The notes: a model not told the origin generated them from the letters alone. Shown: positions 1 to 7,197, counted from the stretch's first letter. The stretch: 8,635 bases of DNA from Clostridia bacterium (GCA_017455945.1 JAFTLM010000205.1:1-8635); one strand, 5' to 3'. Numbers and translations: made by a program.

Positions 1-2423
1 ACCGAGCCTGCGTAAACCCCGTCTACCCATACCGACATACTGTAGGTAAGAGAAGACGAGCCGGTTGTGGCAAGCCAGTCATCTGTTTTATTTTTATTGG
101 CTTCGTTAACGCTGACCGAAACGGCAATATGCGTCCATTCCTCGGAATCGGCTGCAGCCATAGTAACGTTTGGCACGGCTCGGACTTGTCCGTTGACAAA
201 ACCGTAGCGTATTGACGCTGCTTCGTTTACGTGAAGGGGGTAGTGATTGTTATATCCGCTATCTCCAAAACGAATAAGCGACTCAGCAGATGAGGGATTG
301 TCTTTTGTATCACTGTCGCCGTTGCTGTAGGTGGCGCGAATGTCAAACTCAATAGTCCAGTCTCCGTCCTGAAACAGATTAAGCTGGTCAACAAGCGAGA
401 AGTATCCCGTGGTGGTTTTGGAAGCATTAAGCTCGATATATTTATCTTCGCTTCCCTTTAGCGAATATGTTGCGCCTATCGTATTATACGAGGAACCTTT
501 GGTTTTATCTCCATTTGCAAATGGGCTGTTTGTTCCATCAAAGCTGTTTTCATAATAAACAGCTCTGCCATCGCCGTTTTCGTATTTCTTAACGGAAAGA
601 TTGTCAACGTCGATTACGAATGGCGTATGTTGCGTTTCGCTGTAGGCTACCGCGCCAAACACAAAGTTAATACCGTCGCTTGTGCTTACCTCCTCACGGG
701 ACACAGCCATAAAGTCTGCGTCGTAAAGGGTGGTTACATATTCGTATCTTCTTATATTCGTACCCGTTGCCGCGCGAGCTTCAACGACGATCTGATTACC
801 TACCCAAACGCTGTAGCTCTGCGTTGCATCGTAATACACAACCTTAAACTTAGTAAAGCTGTCGTCATCCTTATCGAGAGTAACAACGTCATTGCCCTCG
901 GGGGTATATATCCTAAGCTTTTGGTCGGCAACGTCACCGTCTGCAACAACCGTGGCTCTCAAAAGATTCAAAGTTTGTCCCGCGCGTCTGAACTGAAGCA
1001 AAGCCATACTCTGCTCGTCGCCGATAAGCGACACATCGCTTACTCCCTGCCAGCGCAAATCAAACTCGAAGGAAACCGACTGCGCAACGGTATAGGAATG
1101 TCCGTTTTTATCCACAAGTCTAAATCTCGCGCCCGTAAGCTGGTCGGTATTCGTTCCGCTATAGTTAATTCTGAGATAATTTCCGCTTCCGTCGCTATGC
1201 TTAACTACCGTACCGTTAAGCTTTGCGTCTGTATCAAGTTCAAAGCCGTAGGGGTTGGAAAGTCTTGAAACGGCGTTAGAATAGATATACTCCTGCTGTG
1301 TACCTACGGGAACACCGTCAAAGTCGTAATTGTAGAAAAATTCGTCTTTTGCTACGTAAGCGTTTTCAAGGTCAACTTTAAACTGGCTTGACGAACGATA
1401 GAATTTGTCGTAAACAGTAGAATACTGTTCAACCTGCATCGTCTTTCCGTCCTCGGAAAAATAGAGCATTGTTACCATACCGGTTACGTCACTACCCGTA
1501 CCGTTAAACGATGCGTCAAGCCCCTGGGGGTCAATAAGAAACTGGTTAATAATATTTCCGTTATCGCCTACTGCTTGTGTGCAAACCACGTCAGACGAGC
1601 TAAAATGTCCCGACAAAACGATAAATATATTCTCATATTTTCTTACAAACTTTTCCCATATACCGTCACCGTTATTTGCTGTGCCATCAGTTTTGGTAGT
1701 CACCGCAGAATGGTGGTTCTTGTCGGAAGGAACACCTGTGCTGTGAAGATAAGAGTGTGTAGAAACAATAACCTTATGGTCTGAATATTGCTCACAAAGT
1801 GAGCCAGCCCAATCAAGTGCACCGTCATGTACGCCGCAATCAAGAGTAATAAAAAGAAATTTCTCATCGCCAACGGTTATTCTTCTATAAGAGTTCTTTG
1901 CACAACCGATATCGTAAAATCCCTCAAACTGACTCATATATTCATCGTTTGCAAAGTACTTGTTAAATTCGGCAGTGCTATCGTGGTTTCCTCTTGCAAT
2001 CGAATAAGGAATGACACCGTTAAGCCTATAGAATTCTGTCCTTGACGCTTCAAGCTCCTCGTAGGAATCCCAAATACCGTTTTCATTGTCATCTTCTTCA
2101 TCCCAGCTGTCGCTGATATCGCCCAAAAATGATACGAACTGTATATTCTTTTCATCTTTGTTATCAAGCACCCAATCCACAATTGTTTTAAGATGCTTTG
2201 GCTGATAATGGGACACTATCTGGGTATCTCCCACAACTGCAATACTGTAAGCGTAATCCTCAAGGGGTGCTTTGTCGGCGGGGGCGATCCAATAAGGGTC
2301 GGTCGCTGTGTAAAGCACAGCTTCTTCCTCTGCCGCAAACGCCGGCAAAACACCTGCGGGCAGTACTGATACCATCATCATTACACACAAAAGTAAAGAC
2401 ATCAATTTCTTCATAGTTTTCAT
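1..2423 (-). CDS. Secreted calcineurin-like metallophosphoesterase with LamG/ConA-like domains (3' end outside window)
   Basis: The minus-strand frame is open from ATG at 2423 to the window edge (at least 807 codons), with GGAGGA at 2428-2433 four bases before the start. Residues 1-30 form a signal peptide (MKTMKK, hydrophobic core, AFA before a cut near residue 30), so the protein is exported. Metallophosphoesterase motifs follow in order: GDTQ (65-68), GDISD (101-105), GNHD (145-148), THSYLH (222-227) and GHFS (272-275). The usual DxH and GHxH motifs are therefore altered. From about residue 365 there are two beta-sandwich regions of LamG/concanavalin-like character, roughly 365-615 and 616 to the edge, with similar segments such as SYSVWVGNQIV and MSVWVDGVYAG. 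The family hydrolyses phosphomono- or diesters; the LamG parts probably bind glycans or the cell surface. The substrate is unknown. It lies 58 bases downstream of the solute-binding protein with no terminator between, so co-transcription is likely. The C-terminus and any wall anchor are not seen. Confidence 0.85.
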   Translation of the reverse strand, partial: MKTMKKLMSLLLCVMMMVSVLPAGVLPAFAAEEEAVLYTATDPYWIAPADKAPLEDYAYSIAVVGDTQIVSHYQPKHLKTIVDWVLDNKDEKNIQFVSFLGDISDSWDEEDDNENGIWDSYEELEASRTEFYRLNGVIPYSIARGNHDSTAEFNKYFANDEYMSQFEGFYDIGCAKNSYRRITVGDEKFLFITLDCGVHDGALDWAGSLCEQYSDHKVIVSTHSYLHSTGVPSDKNHHSAVTTKTDGTANNGDGIWEKFVRKYENIFIVLSGHFSSSDVVCTQAVGDNGNIINQFLIDPQGLDASFNGTGSDVTGMVTMLYFSEDGKTMQVEQYSTVYDKFYRSSSQFKVDLENAYVAKDEFFYNYDFDGVPVGTQQEYIYSNAVSRLSNPYGFELDTDAKLNGTVVKHSDGSGNYLRINYSGTNTDQLTGARFRLVDKNGHSYTVAQSVSFEFDLRWQGVSDVSLIGDEQSMALLQFRRAGQTLNLLRATVVADGDVADQKLRIYTPEGNDVVTLDKDDDSFTKFKVVYYDATQSYSVWVGNQIVVEARAATGTNIRRYEYVTTLYDADFMAVSREEVSTSDGINFVFGAVAYSETQHTPFVIDVDNLSVKKYENGDGRAVYYENSFDGTNSPFANGDKTKGSSYNTIGATYSLKGSEDKYIELNASKTTTGYFSLVDQLNLFQDGDWTIEFDIRATYSNGDSDTKDNPSSAESLIRFGDSGYNNHYPLHVNEAASIRYGFVNGQVRAVPNVTMAAADSEEWTHIAVSVSVNEANKNKTDDWLATTGSSSLTYSMSVWVDGVYAGS

Positions 2424-2481
2424 AATTTCCTCCATCTAATTAATTAGTAATTAGTAATGTATAAGAATAGCTGAAAAGTCT

Positions 2482-3963
2482 TCATTCCATATTAAATGAT
2501 ACTTCGTCGAGCTTATCTATTACTTCGTTGAACTTGGTATCGAACATTATTTTGTTCTGCTCCCAATGCTGAGCGATATCTCTATCCAGCTTTCGGAAGA
2601 AGGTTCCCACGTCGCCTATACTGTAAGCGTAGCAGAAGCCGAAGTCAAAGTACACGCTTTCAAGTATCTTATCGTACATTCTCGCATCGTCGGGCGCATC
2701 GGAATACTTACCCTTGAGGCACACCTCATAGTATGCGGGTGTTACCTGCTTATAGGATTCTGCCGCCATAAGCTCAAGCGTTGCTCCCACCTTTTCGGTG
2801 TTGTCACAAGTAGAAAGTATTGTAACAAGTGACGCGTTTGTCGAGAACTTAGTGCGGTAGTCCTCCTGAGCCGTATCATACTTGGGCATAGGAAGAACAC
2901 CGTAGGAGTCTCTCATACTTCTGAAGCTCGAGCCCAAATCGAGATTACCGAGCACAAAGAGCTGCTTTCCTTCCATAAAGGGAGAATTGCCTCTAAGCGC
3001 CTTTGTAAGCGTACCGGGATTTTCATTATACAGCTTCTGCACCTTTTCCCAAGCAGCTACTGTATGTTCATCATATATGGTGAGTACAGGGTAACCGTCC
3101 TCTATCTGCGTTACGTTTATACCAAGTGCGGGAATCCACGGATCAAGCTGGGCACCGCCATTCTCCTCATATGCTGAAAATCCGACAGTATCATGTGAAT
3201 CGATCATTCCGTCACTGTTTGCATCTAGCCAAACACCCGCAACAAGCTCATGCATATAATCTATGGTCCACTCGCCCTTATCGACCACATCGTAAAGATT
3301 TATATTTTGTGTGCCGTAAAACTCATCCGCAAGCCTCTTATTAAAGAAGATTCCGTTTGCGGTAGCAGACTGAGTTACCGTAAGGTCGCCCGCAAGGAAG
3401 TAAAGGCTGTCAAAGAGCGTAAGCTCCTTCCTTATCATCTGATTCCACCAAGGCTGATCAAGGTTTATGTAAGGGACATCCAGAACATTGTAGTAGCACC
3501 CTTCAAAAGCGAGCTCAGTGGCAAATGCCTGATAAATAGCCGCCGCATCGTAGTCGCCACTCTTGGTAAGTACCGCATTTCTAAGGCTCTGGTTCCAGGT
3601 AGTTCTCTCGTTGTGATGACCGGGTTGACTTATCTGGTCAATCTCAACACCAAGTCTTTTCTCTACAGTGGAATTTCGATAGAAAATAGCGTCATAGAGC
3701 GTGTCGTTGGTAGTCTCGTTCACGTCCATTTCCTTTTTCCACATTTCAAGGTTATCACGGACGAAGAAGGTGACCGACTCACCGCCGAAATCTAGCCCCT
3801 CGGGCACGGTATCCTTTACCGAGTCGCGTCCCGATTCATTATCACTCACATCGGTTTCCGGGGGAAGCGTTGTGTCCTCCGTTCCGCCTCCGCAGGCGGC
3901 AAGGCACGCAAGCACCGTAATAAGTGACAATACAAGGCTTATAAGTCTCAAATGTTTTTTCAT
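2482..3963 (-). CDS. Sugar-type ABC transporter extracellular solute-binding lipoprotein
   Basis: The 493-residue protein starts at ATG 3963, with AAAGGAG at 3972-3978 eight bases upstream. The N-terminus is a lipoprotein signal: MKKHLR, a hydrophobic stretch, then lipobox LAAC with the lipidated cysteine at residue 24, followed by GGG and an acidic Ser/Thr/Asp-rich linker to about residue 55. The mature part looks like the family 1 solute-binding proteins (COG1653-like) common in Clostridia, including the segments around WWNQMIRKELT (172-182), FFNKRLADEF (206-215) and the region 440-460. It should sit on the outside of the membrane and hand a ligand, probably a mono- or oligosaccharide, to an ABC permease. 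No permease or ATPase gene is in the window. Residues 247-258 (D-A-N-S-D-G-M-I-D-S-H-D) match a calcium-binding EF-hand loop. The gene has a good promoter facing away from the AraC-type regulator, which probably controls it. The actual ligand cannot be read from the sequence. Confidence 0.9.
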   Translation of the reverse strand: MKKHLRLISLVLSLITVLACLAACGGGTEDTTLPPETDVSDNESGRDSVKDTVPEGLDFGGESVTFFVRDNLEMWKKEMDVNETTNDTLYDAIFYRNSTVEKRLGVEIDQISQPGHHNERTTWNQSLRNAVLTKSGDYDAAAIYQAFATELAFEGCYYNVLDVPYINLDQPWWNQMIRKELTLFDSLYFLAGDLTVTQSATANGIFFNKRLADEFYGTQNINLYDVVDKGEWTIDYMHELVAGVWLDANSDGMIDSHDTVGFSAYEENGGAQLDPWIPALGINVTQIEDGYPVLTIYDEHTVAAWEKVQKLYNENPGTLTKALRGNSPFMEGKQLFVLGNLDLGSSFRSMRDSYGVLPMPKYDTAQEDYRTKFSTNASLVTILSTCDNTEKVGATLELMAAESYKQVTPAYYEVCLKGKYSDAPDDARMYDKILESVYFDFGFCYAYSIGDVGTFFRKLDRDIAQHWEQNKIMFDTKFNEVIDKLDEVSFNME

Positions 3964-4004
3964 AGATTTTTCTCCTTTCGAACACTAATCCATATTACAC
4001 CTTA

Positions 4005-4033
4005 ATTATAATCCAATTCCAGCTGCAAATCAA
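4005..4033 (-). promoter_or_regulatory. Sigma-A promoter of the solute-binding protein operon
   Basis: On the minus strand there is a -35 box TTGATT (4028-4033) and a -10 box TATAAT (4005-4010), separated by exactly 17 bases. The start of transcription would fall near 3998, giving a leader of about 35 bases before the ATG at 3963. This is a near-consensus promoter, so control may be by repression or by modulation from the AraC-type protein encoded on the other side. Confidence 0.75.
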
Positions 4034-4076
4034 TAAGAAATATTATCCAGTTTCAGGCGAATATATCAAAAACACG

Positions 4077-4093
4077 CATTTTTGCAAAAAATG
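4077..4093. promoter_or_regulatory. Imperfect palindrome between the divergent promoters, possible operator
   Basis: CATTTTT (4077-4083), GC, then AAAAAATG (4086-4093) form a near-perfect inverted repeat 13 bases upstream of the regulator's -35 box. It could be a binding site for the AraC-type protein or simply an A/T-rich upstream element. AraC-family sites are more often direct repeats, so this is tentative. Confidence 0.3.
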
Positions 4094-4106
4094 TGGTGAA
4101 AAAATA

Positions 4107-4135
4107 TTGACTTCGCTATGATTTACTGTTATAAT
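4107..4135 (+). promoter_or_regulatory. Sigma-A promoter of the AraC-family regulator gene
   Basis: TTGACT (4107-4112) and TATAAT (4130-4135) are separated by 17 bases, preceded by an A-rich stretch. Transcription should begin near 4142, leaving a short leader with GGGAGG (4156-4161) six bases before the ATG at 4168. The promoter is back to back with that of the solute-binding protein gene, about 75 bases apart at the -35 boxes. Confidence 0.8.
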
Positions 4136-4167
4136 GTGTATACAGAAACAAAATCGGGAGGCAAGAT

Positions 4168-4989
4168 ATGACGGAAGAAGTTTACAACATATATCAAGAC
4201 AACGACACAAGAGCGTTGATACGCTTTCACATATGCGGCACTACCTTTCCCGACAAGACATATCAAATAAGCCGAGCCGAAGCAAAAACATACTGTATAG
4301 AATATATAGAGGAAGGAAAAGGCACGGTTCACCTTAATGACGAGACTTTTTACCCGTGTGCGGGTGACAGCTATTTTTTACATGCAGGCAAGGAGCATAA
4401 CTATTATTCAAACAAGGACGACCCGTGGAAAAAGCATTTTGTCAACGTTTCGGGAAAGCTTGTGGATTCACTTGCCGAATGTTACGGAATATCAAACATT
4501 GCCTATTTCAAGGGACTTAATCTTGGAAAAGAAATAAAGAAAATAATAGAAATAGCCCAAAAAGGACAGGAGGATCACACCTCTGAGCTTATTGCTATCC
4601 TGACCGAGATTTTTTTCAAGATGTACAAGCACGGAAAATACACCGACGATCTCTCGAAGCTAGGAATGCAAATGAAGGACTTCCTCAATGCTCAGATAAC
4701 CTCTAAATTCAACATTGAACTTTTGTGTAAGCATGTCTCGCGCTCAGAATCTCAAACTATAAGGATATTCAAGCAGCTCTTCGGAATAACCCCATATCAG
4801 TATGTTTTAAGTAAAAAGATCGGACTTGCAAAAAAACTGCTTGAAAACACAAATCTTTCAATAAACGAAATATCCGAAAAGCTCTGCTTCTCAAACACTT
4901 TTAGTTTTTCAAATGCCTTCAAGAAAAGGGTTGGCGATTCACCGCAGACATACAGGAAATTAGCAACAAAGTGGTATAAGGACAATTAG
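4168..4989 (+). CDS. AraC-family transcriptional regulator
   Basis: This 273-residue protein has the normal AraC-family size and two-part build. Residues ~15-95 resemble the cupin-like ligand-sensing domain (for example YIEEGKGTVHLNDE and the AGDSYFLHAGKEHNYY segment at 65-80, typical of the sugar-binding jelly roll). A helical linker follows. Residues ~180-265 form the double helix-turn-helix domain: first helix pair around FNIELLCKHVSRSESQTIRIFKQLFG, second around LSINEISEKLCFSNTFSFSNAFKKRVGDSPQTYRK, which fits the family's C-terminal signature. The start is supported by GGGAGG at 4156-4161 and its own consensus promoter. It is cytoplasmic and binds DNA as a ligand-responsive switch. Being divergent from the solute-binding protein gene, it most likely controls that operon. 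Ligand unknown; despite the family name there is no proof of arabinose. Confidence 0.92.
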   Translation: MTEEVYNIYQDNDTRALIRFHICGTTFPDKTYQISRAEAKTYCIEYIEEGKGTVHLNDETFYPCAGDSYFLHAGKEHNYYSNKDDPWKKHFVNVSGKLVDSLAECYGISNIAYFKGLNLGKEIKKIIEIAQKGQEDHTSELIAILTEIFFKMYKHGKYTDDLSKLGMQMKDFLNAQITSKFNIELLCKHVSRSESQTIRIFKQLFGITPYQYVLSKKIGLAKKLLENTNLSINEISEKLCFSNTFSFSNAFKKRVGDSPQTYRKLATKWYKDN

Positions 4990-5033
4990 GAAAATCCGCC
5001 ATCGGAAATTTACGCACAAGCAGTTTTCAACAT

Positions 5034-5079
5034 AAAAAATTGTCAGCAACCCGTAAGCGTTGCTGACAAATTTTATTTT
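5034..5079. terminator. Bidirectional intrinsic terminator between convergent genes
   Basis: An 11-bp perfect stem, TTGTCAGCAAC (5040-5050) with GTTGCTGACAA (5059-5069), closes an 8-base loop. A run of six A on the left gives six U at the end of the minus-strand transcript, and a T-rich tail (ATTTTATTTTA) follows on the plus strand. It can end both the regulator gene (stop at 4989) and the ArdA-AraD frame (stop at 5089). Confidence 0.88.
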
Positions 5080-5088
5080 ACAATTATG

Positions 5089-5313
5089 TTAATTTTTTTG
5101 CCCGTAATAAGCGTTTTTGCCGTGTTTTCGGAAGTAATGCTTATCAAGCAGGTGTTGCTTAATTCGGGGAGTTTCGTGCTTCAACTGCTCGGTAAAGAGC
5201 GCCATTTTTGCCACTTCTTCAAGGGTCACGGCGTTTTCTACTGCCTTTTCGGGACTTTTTCCCCAGGTAAACACGCCGTGGTTCTTCACAAGCATTGCGG
5301 GAATCGCTTCAGC
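5089..5313 (-). pseudogene. araD: 3' fragment of L-ribulose-5-phosphate 4-epimerase (araD)
   Basis: The last ~75 codons of the chimeric frame match the C-terminal third of AraD, a zinc-dependent class II aldolase-family enzyme of about 230 residues that makes D-xylulose 5-phosphate from L-ribulose 5-phosphate. The histidine of KNHGVF (residue 521 of the frame) corresponds to the third zinc ligand, His171 of the E. coli enzyme, and the second tyrosine of AYYGQ corresponds to catalytic Tyr229. The N-terminal two thirds, which hold the other two zinc-ligand histidines and the catalytic aspartate, are absent from the window, so this piece cannot be an active enzyme. It keeps a normal stop codon and terminator, as expected for the original end of araD. 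No other copy is seen here. Confidence 0.82.
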
Positions 5314-6840
5314 GTCGTTTATTGCCTCATCGACTTCGATATCCCGCTGTTCAAAGCCCTCACCGAATCCGTCGGAGTTTTGTCCTCTTACCCAATCCTT
5401 GAATTCTTTTTCCTCGGATTTGGTAAAAGGCTCTTTCAGCTTGGCTTTGATACATCCGTACAGCTCACCGCCTACAGACTCAACATCCCACTCTACGTGG
5501 ATGAGCTTATCTGTGGCACTTTTACTGCCGTTGAAATACTCGGTCATATCGAAATCTCCGTATTCGGCAAGCTTTTCCCGAATCTCGTTCTCATAGCCAT
5601 CTGCATATTTACCGTCAAGTTCAACCGCAAGCGCCTCATCAAGGTCGCCGTATTCATTACGTTCGCAGAGCCTTATTTGAAGGGGACAGTAGAACTTAAC
5701 GTCGATAGACTTTGAATCATGGTTCAGCCTGTCTCCCAAGATATCGGTGAGGTCAAGTCCGGGCTTTAAGCAAACATATCCGCGATACGGAACAGCTTCT
5801 CCAACGTGACCACTCATCACAGTCTCGCCGTATTCGGCAAAATTGATATAGTCTTCAAGGTCGGGATCGTACTCAAGCATTTCCACCTCGTCTATCCAAT
5901 ATCTGCCTATTCCGTCAGCATCATAAACACCAGGGACGTAGATAAAATCGTCAAGCCGACGGAAGAGCTGAACGAGAGATTGACTGTCCTCGGCTTTGGC
6001 ATAGTCGATGACCGCTTCATACTTCTTCAGTTCATTGCACAAACTCACGGCATTCATAAAATCGTTGAGGCGGTAAAGCCCCTCGTTATCAAGAATACCA
6101 CGGGATATGTTGTCTATAGTCGAGCTTGTTGTATCGGTCATTTCCAGGTCGATGTTGCAATCTTCAAGTGACTCACAACCGAGCCTTCGCAGTGCCTTAC
6201 CGATTGCCAAACTATCCTCGGGAAGATAAAGGCATTCTGTCTTATCTCCGTATTCAAGGTAAGCTGTAGCAATAGATTCTTTGTAGTAATACTCGGGGAA
6301 GGTAGTTCCGTCATAGATTTCGGAAAAACCAATATCTTCGTTAATGAAAACGAGACCGAATTCGGTTGGAATACCTTTTCCGCTGCATATGAGGTCTTTG
6401 CCCACAGTCTCCATAAATGGGGAGTTTTGTTCTTCGGGAGTTATCGCTCCTTTGACATTCAGCGTATATGTTACACCTACTTTGTGCATATCCGTGAGGT
6501 CGCGGATAAGAGTATAACGTCCGAGGTTGAATGTTGTGTTGATAAGGTCTTTCACCGTCAGATGACCTTCCTGCAAAGCCGCACCGTAGAATTGAAGCAT
6601 CTCGCTCGGCAAGAAGCTTTCCATTCTCTTGGCGAGATAGTTCGTCTCGTCAAGGTCAACGAAGCGATGCTCGAAGAATTTGGTCAGTTCTTTCGGTTCA
6701 ATTACTTCTTCAACAAAAAAAGGATCACCTTCGTGATCCGATGCGTGAAGCTCCATAAGCTTCGACGCTATGACACTGTCTGAACAGGGGAATTGAATCC
6801 CGACTGTTGTGTCGTTGTATTTGATTCGTAGTGTAATCAT
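5089..6840 (-). CDS. Chimeric ORF: ICE-type ArdA antirestriction protein fused to C-terminal tail of AraD
   Basis: The 583-residue frame starts at ATG 6840 behind a purine-rich AAAGGAAAGGA (6843-6853). Residues 1-~360 resemble the long ArdA-family proteins carried by integrative conjugative elements of gut Clostridia: the early LDETNYLAKRMESF (63-76), KDLINTTFNLGRYTLI (97-112), a central GKGIPTEFGLVFINED (154-169) and the LDDFIYVPGVYDADGIGRY area (296-314), then YINFAEYG. ArdA is an acidic DNA mimic that blocks type I restriction enzymes during transfer. Residues ~380-503 match the extra C-terminal domain of such proteins, with GQNSDGFGEGFEQ (486-498). In that family a strand like GELYVSFW usually follows; here, after about residue 505, the sequence changes to the end of L-ribulose-5-phosphate 4-epimerase (AIPAMLVKNHGVFTWGK, then LLDKHYFRKHGKNAYYGQ). 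The protein therefore looks like an in-frame join of two unrelated genes. ArdA activity may persist; epimerase activity cannot. Real deletion or assembly error are both possible. Confidence 0.75.
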   Translation of the reverse strand: MITLRIKYNDTTVGIQFPCSDSVIASKLMELHASDHEGDPFFVEEVIEPKELTKFFEHRFVDLDETNYLAKRMESFLPSEMLQFYGAALQEGHLTVKDLINTTFNLGRYTLIRDLTDMHKVGVTYTLNVKGAITPEEQNSPFMETVGKDLICSGKGIPTEFGLVFINEDIGFSEIYDGTTFPEYYYKESIATAYLEYGDKTECLYLPEDSLAIGKALRRLGCESLEDCNIDLEMTDTTSSTIDNISRGILDNEGLYRLNDFMNAVSLCNELKKYEAVIDYAKAEDSQSLVQLFRRLDDFIYVPGVYDADGIGRYWIDEVEMLEYDPDLEDYINFAEYGETVMSGHVGEAVPYRGYVCLKPGLDLTDILGDRLNHDSKSIDVKFYCPLQIRLCERNEYGDLDEALAVELDGKYADGYENEIREKLAEYGDFDMTEYFNGSKSATDKLIHVEWDVESVGGELYGCIKAKLKEPFTKSEEKEFKDWVRGQNSDGFGEGFEQRDIEVDEAINDAEAIPAMLVKNHGVFTWGKSPEKAVENAVTLEEVAKMALFTEQLKHETPRIKQHLLDKHYFRKHGKNAYYGQKN

Positions 6841-6920
6841 TGTCCTTTCCTTTCTTTTTATATTTTTCTTTTTACTCTTTTGGGGGGCGAACGTGCCGTT
6901 TTAATCACTTCCCTTCTCTT

Positions 6921-6970
6921 GAAAAAAGGGCAGATTTTGCGATAAAAAAGTCGCAATTCTGCCCTGTATT
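6921..6970 (-). terminator. Strong intrinsic terminator upstream of the ArdA-like gene
   Basis: GGGCAG (6928-6933) pairs with CTGCCC (6959-6964) and TTGCGA (6937-6942) with TCGCAA (6951-6956), around an A-rich 8-base loop. Read on the minus strand the hairpin is followed directly by six U (A run 6922-6927). It lies about 80 bases before the start codon at 6840, so it should block readthrough from the tRNA/asd side, or act as a leader attenuator if the ArdA promoter is further upstream. On the plus strand the tail GTATTTTT is weaker. Confidence 0.75.
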
Positions 6971-6983
6971 TTTGTTGTTATCC

Positions 6984-7000
6984 GGTTCAAGTCCTGTCGC
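6984..7000 (+). repeat. Inverted copy of the tRNA-Leu T-arm
   Basis: GGTTCAAGTCCTGTCGC here is identical over 17 bases to the T-arm of the tRNA-Leu gene (7408-7424) but in the opposite orientation. The rest of a tRNA is not present around it. The two copies bracket about 440 bases. Confidence 0.75.
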
Positions 7001-7053
7001 TCATCATTTTTTTGCGGTACGGATCTTTTGGACAGGCTTTGAGAATTTGGCGT

Positions 7054-7090
7054 AAAAAAAGCCCAGAAGCCTTGTGGCTACCGGGTTTTT
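7054..7090 (-). terminator. Terminator-like hairpin after the tRNA 3'-end copy
   Basis: CCC (7062-7064) pairs with GGG (7083-7085) and AGCC (7068-7071) with GGCT (7076-7079), with a small internal loop and a TTGT loop. It is flanked by seven A on the left and five T on the right. On the minus strand it ends in seven U, so it works best in that direction, downstream of the tRNA-like fragment at 7121-7150. This copies the layout of the real tRNA and its terminator. Confidence 0.6.
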
Positions 7091-7120
7091 CGGGTATGAA
7101 TCTTTTTTGGCTACCCGTGA

Positions 7121-7195
7121 TGGTGCGGGCGACAGGACTTGGGAACCTGGCTTGCGGGTAATTTGGCGGTGACGGAAACGTGCGAGACGCAAGCC
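7121..7195 (-). repeat. tRNA-Leu 3'-end copy with attached stem (repeat copy A)
   Basis: Positions 7121-7141 are a perfect 21-base direct repeat of the 3' end of tRNA-Leu including CCA (7400-7420). After a 2-base insertion in the T-loop the match continues for six bases (AACCTG). No D-arm, anticodon arm or 5' acceptor strand follows, so it is not a tRNA gene. Next to it, GGCTTGCG (7149-7156) can pair with CGCAAGCC (7188-7195). The part from 7128 is repeated 120 bases further right as copy B. Confidence 0.75.
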
Positions 7196-7197
7196 TG

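Noticed and set aside
627..1268. Plus-strand frame of 213 codons inside the phosphoesterase gene
   Set aside because: The minus-strand frame here is continuous with the phosphoesterase and its LamG-like domains; the plus frame shows no family features and no good ribosome binding site.
2441..2454. Tandem TAATTAG repeat between the two operon genes
   Set aside because: Only two 7-base units in an A/T-rich spacer; too short and simple to mean more than stop-rich intergenic DNA.
5086..5715. Plus-strand 209-codon frame opposite the ArdA-AraD gene
   Set aside because: It is the antisense shadow of clear AraD and ArdA-family sequence.
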